This document shows, piece by piece, positions 5,474-7,335 of a stretch of 7,335 nt of DNA. Under the pieces are notes generated by a model. The model was not told the DNA's origin. It did no database searches and worked only from the letters and a program-made list of their open reading frames with translations. Numbering within the stretch: position 1 is the first letter of the stretch; each line of letters opens with the position of its first letter. Source of the stretch: an uncultured Lachnospiraceae bacterium (GTDB lineage Bacteria > Bacillota > Clostridia > Lachnospirales > Lachnospiraceae); the NCBI GenBank assembly GCA_937877165.1, contig CALEFO010000089.1, forward strand, positions 1 through 7,335, written 5' to 3'. Both the position numbers and the translations under genes were made by a program.

Positions 5474-7335
5474 TCAGACTTCTCTGTAATCTCCGTCTAC
5501 CACATCATCGGCATTGCCGCCATTTGCCTGCTGACCACCCATATCCGGGTTCGGTCCCGCCTGCTGACCGCCGGCCTGCTGATTCTGCTGCATGTTCTGA
5601 TACATCGCATTGAAGAGCTGCTGGGAATCATTCATCAGCTTCTCCTTGCCGGACTTCAACGCATCCACATCAGCATCACTGATATCCGGTTGATCCTTCG
5701 TGCGATCCAGAACGGCCTTCAGTTCTGCAAGATCCGACTCAACCGTTGCCTTGCTGCCTGCCTCGATCTTGTCACCTGCTTCCTTCAGTGCCTTCTCAAT
5801 CTGGAAGACAGCGGAATCCGCATCGTTTCTTGCGTCGATGGCTTCCTTTCTCTTCTTATCCTGTGCCTCGTACTCCTTGGCATCCTTGATTGCCTTCTCA
5901 ATCTCGTCATCGGACATGCTGGAGCCTCCGGTGATCGTGATATGCTGCTCCTTGCCGGTTCCAAGATCCTTTGCGGAAACCGTAACAATGCCGTTCGCAT
6001 CAATATCGAAGGTAACCTCGATCTGCGGAACACCTCTCATTGCCGGCGGAATTCCATCCAGACGGAACTGACCGAGAGACTTGTTGTCTCTTGCAAATTT
6101 ACGCTCACCCTGCAGAACGTTGATATCTACTGCAGTCTGATTATCGGATGCTGTTGAGAAGATCTGGCTCTTCTTGGTCGGGATCGTTGTATTTCTCTCG
6201 ATCAGAGGAGTTGCGATGCCTCCCATTGTCTCAATCGACAGGGTCAGAGGCGTGACATCCAGAAGAAGGACATCCCCGGCACCTGCATCACCTGCAAGCT
6301 TACCACCCTGAATTGCAGCACCGATTGCTACGCACTCATCCGGGTTCAGGCTCTTGGAAGGCTCCTGACCAGTCAGCTGGCGAACCTTGTCCTGCACACA
6401 CGGAATTCTGGTAGAACCGCCGACCAGAAGAACCTTTCCAAGATCCGCATTGGTCAGGCCTGCATCCTTCATTGCGTTCTGAACCGGGATTGCAGTCTTC
6501 TCAACCAGGTCACTGATGAGGTCTTCGAACTTTGCTCTGGACAGGTCCATGTCAAAGTGCTTCGGGCCTTCTGCCGTAGCCGTGATGAACGGCAGATTGA
6601 TGTTCGTGGTCGTCGCGGAAGAAAGCTCTTTCTTGGCCTTCTCGGCTGCTTCCTTCAGTCTCTGCATTGCCATCTTGTCGCCGGACAGGTCTACGCCCTC
6701 TTTAGCCTTGAACTCGCTGACCATCCACTGCATGATGCGGTTATCGAAATCATCACCGCCGAGGTGAGTATCACCATTGGTGGAAAGAACCTCGATGACG
6801 CCGTCGCCGATCTCAATGATGGAAACATCAAAGGTACCGCCGCCGAGGTCGTATACCATGATCTTCTGTTCCTTCTCATTGTCCAGGCCATAGGCAAGAG
6901 CTGCTGCCGTAGGCTCGTTGATGATACGCTTTACATCAAGGCCTGCAATCTTGCCGGCATCCTTGGTTGCCTGACGCTGTGCATCATTGAAGTATGCGGG
7001 AACAGTGATGACGGCCTCGCTGACCTTCTCACCCAGATAGCTCTCCGCGTCATCCTTCAGCTTCTGAAGAATCATTGCGGAAATCTGCTGCGGGCTGTAC
7101 TTCTTGCCATTGAGTGTGCGGCCATGATCCGTACCCATATCTCTCTTAATGGAAGAAACCGTGTTGTCCGCGTTGGTAACTGCCTGACGCTTTGCAGGCT
7201 CGCCGACCAGACGGTCTCCATTCTTTGTAAAAGCTACAACGGAAGGTGTGGTTCTTGCGCCTTCCTTGTTTGCAATAACAGTCGGCTGTCCGCCTTCCAT
7301 GACTGCAACGCAGCTATTGGTTGTTCCTAAGTCAA
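5474..7335 (-). CDS. dnaK: Chaperone protein DnaK (Hsp70), 5'-truncated by the window edge
   Basis: DnaK is the ATP-driven Hsp70 that binds exposed hydrophobic segments of client proteins and cycles with DnaJ and GrpE. The frame is open to the right edge, giving 619 visible residues that begin DLGTTNSCVAV; only about seven N-terminal residues should be missing. The internal ATG at 7300 is not the start. Visible Hsp70 marks, numbered from the first visible residue, are the phosphate-1 loop DLGTTNS (1-7), NEPTAAALAYG (139-149), phosphate-2 DLGGGTFDVSI (162-172), the adenosine motif LLVGGSTRIP (302-311), the interdomain linker around VLLLDVTPLTL (355-365), and the beta-sandwich substrate domain to about 470. 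The helical lid follows, then a Gln/Gly-rich tail ending DDVVDGDYREV. The short loop after SSIKRDMGTDHG agrees with the Gram-positive type, which lacks an insertion found in proteobacterial DnaK. grpE and hrcA would be expected upstream, outside the window. Identification is certain. Confidence 0.98.
   Translation of the reverse strand, partial: DLGTTNSCVAVMEGGQPTVIANKEGARTTPSVVAFTKNGDRLVGEPAKRQAVTNADNTVSSIKRDMGTDHGRTLNGKKYSPQQISAMILQKLKDDAESYLGEKVSEAVITVPAYFNDAQRQATKDAGKIAGLDVKRIINEPTAAALAYGLDNEKEQKIMVYDLGGGTFDVSIIEIGDGVIEVLSTNGDTHLGGDDFDNRIMQWMVSEFKAKEGVDLSGDKMAMQRLKEAAEKAKKELSSATTTNINLPFITATAEGPKHFDMDLSRAKFEDLISDLVEKTAIPVQNAMKDAGLTNADLGKVLLVGGSTRIPCVQDKVRQLTGQEPSKSLNPDECVAIGAAIQGGKLAGDAGAGDVLLLDVTPLTLSIETMGGIATPLIERNTTIPTKKSQIFSTASDNQTAVDINVLQGERKFARDNKSLGQFRLDGIPPAMRGVPQIEVTFDIDANGIVTVSAKDLGTGKEQHITITGGSSMSDDEIEKAIKDAKEYEAQDKKRKEAIDARNDADSAVFQIEKALKEAGDKIEAGSKATVESDLAELKAVLDRTKDQPDISDADVDALKSGKEKLMNDSQQLFNAMYQNMQQNQQAGGQQAGPNPDMGGQQANGGNADDVVDGDYREV

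Noticed and set aside
4182..5489. A 435-codon plus-strand ORF opposite dnaJ.
   Set aside because: It is antisense to a clearly conserved gene, low in recognisable motifs, and rich in residues expected from reversed dnaJ codons. It is a coding shadow.
5378..6157. A 259-codon plus-strand ORF opposite the dnaK 3' end, with leucine/isoleucine-rich stretches that could look like membrane segments.
   Set aside because: The hydrophobic runs come from reading the antisense of the charged, glutamine-rich DnaK lid. No initiation signal or known family is visible.

Overview
This window looks like ordinary chromosomal core DNA from a low- to mid-GC Gram-positive anaerobe of the Bacillota. It is most likely a Clostridia/Lachnospiraceae-type organism. 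That placement is an inference from three things: the DnaK and DnaJ sequence style, the order dnaK-dnaJ-prmA-rsmE, and a ThiI paired with a NifS-like cysteine desulfurase. All six protein genes lie on the minus strand, so the biological reading direction is from the right edge (position 7335) to the left edge (position 1). No mobile element, CRISPR array, tRNA or rRNA was seen, and no stretch longer than about 210 bases lacks a gene.

The layout in transcription order is as follows. (1) dnaK, 7335-5474, lacks only its first few codons at the window edge. (2) A 200-base spacer contains hairpin-forming inverted repeats. (3) dnaJ, 5273-4104, encodes a complete type I J-protein. (4) A 207-base spacer carries a long imperfect inverted repeat and a probable extended -10 promoter. 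(5) prmA, 3896-2901, encodes the ribosomal protein L11 methyltransferase. (6) A 101-base gap separates it from rsmE, 2799-2053, the 16S rRNA m3U1498 methyltransferase. (7) A nifS/iscS-type cysteine desulfurase, 2024-858, follows after 28 bases. (8) thiI, 825 to beyond position 1, follows after 32 bases and is cut by the left edge of the window.

Functionally there are two modules. DnaK and DnaJ form the Hsp70 chaperone pair; the usual partners grpE and hrcA would be expected just beyond the right edge. The second module deals with the translation apparatus: PrmA methylates ribosomal protein L11, RsmE methylates 16S rRNA, and the cysteine desulfurase and ThiI probably work as a sulfur-relay pair for 4-thiouridine in tRNA (and possibly thiamine thiazole). 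A promoter just upstream of prmA would allow the second module to be expressed independently of heat shock.

I found no convincing new system. The items most worth a second look are the two structured intergenic regions (dnaK-dnaJ and dnaJ-prmA) and the nifS-thiI pair occupying the place where B. subtilis has yqeV (mtaB).
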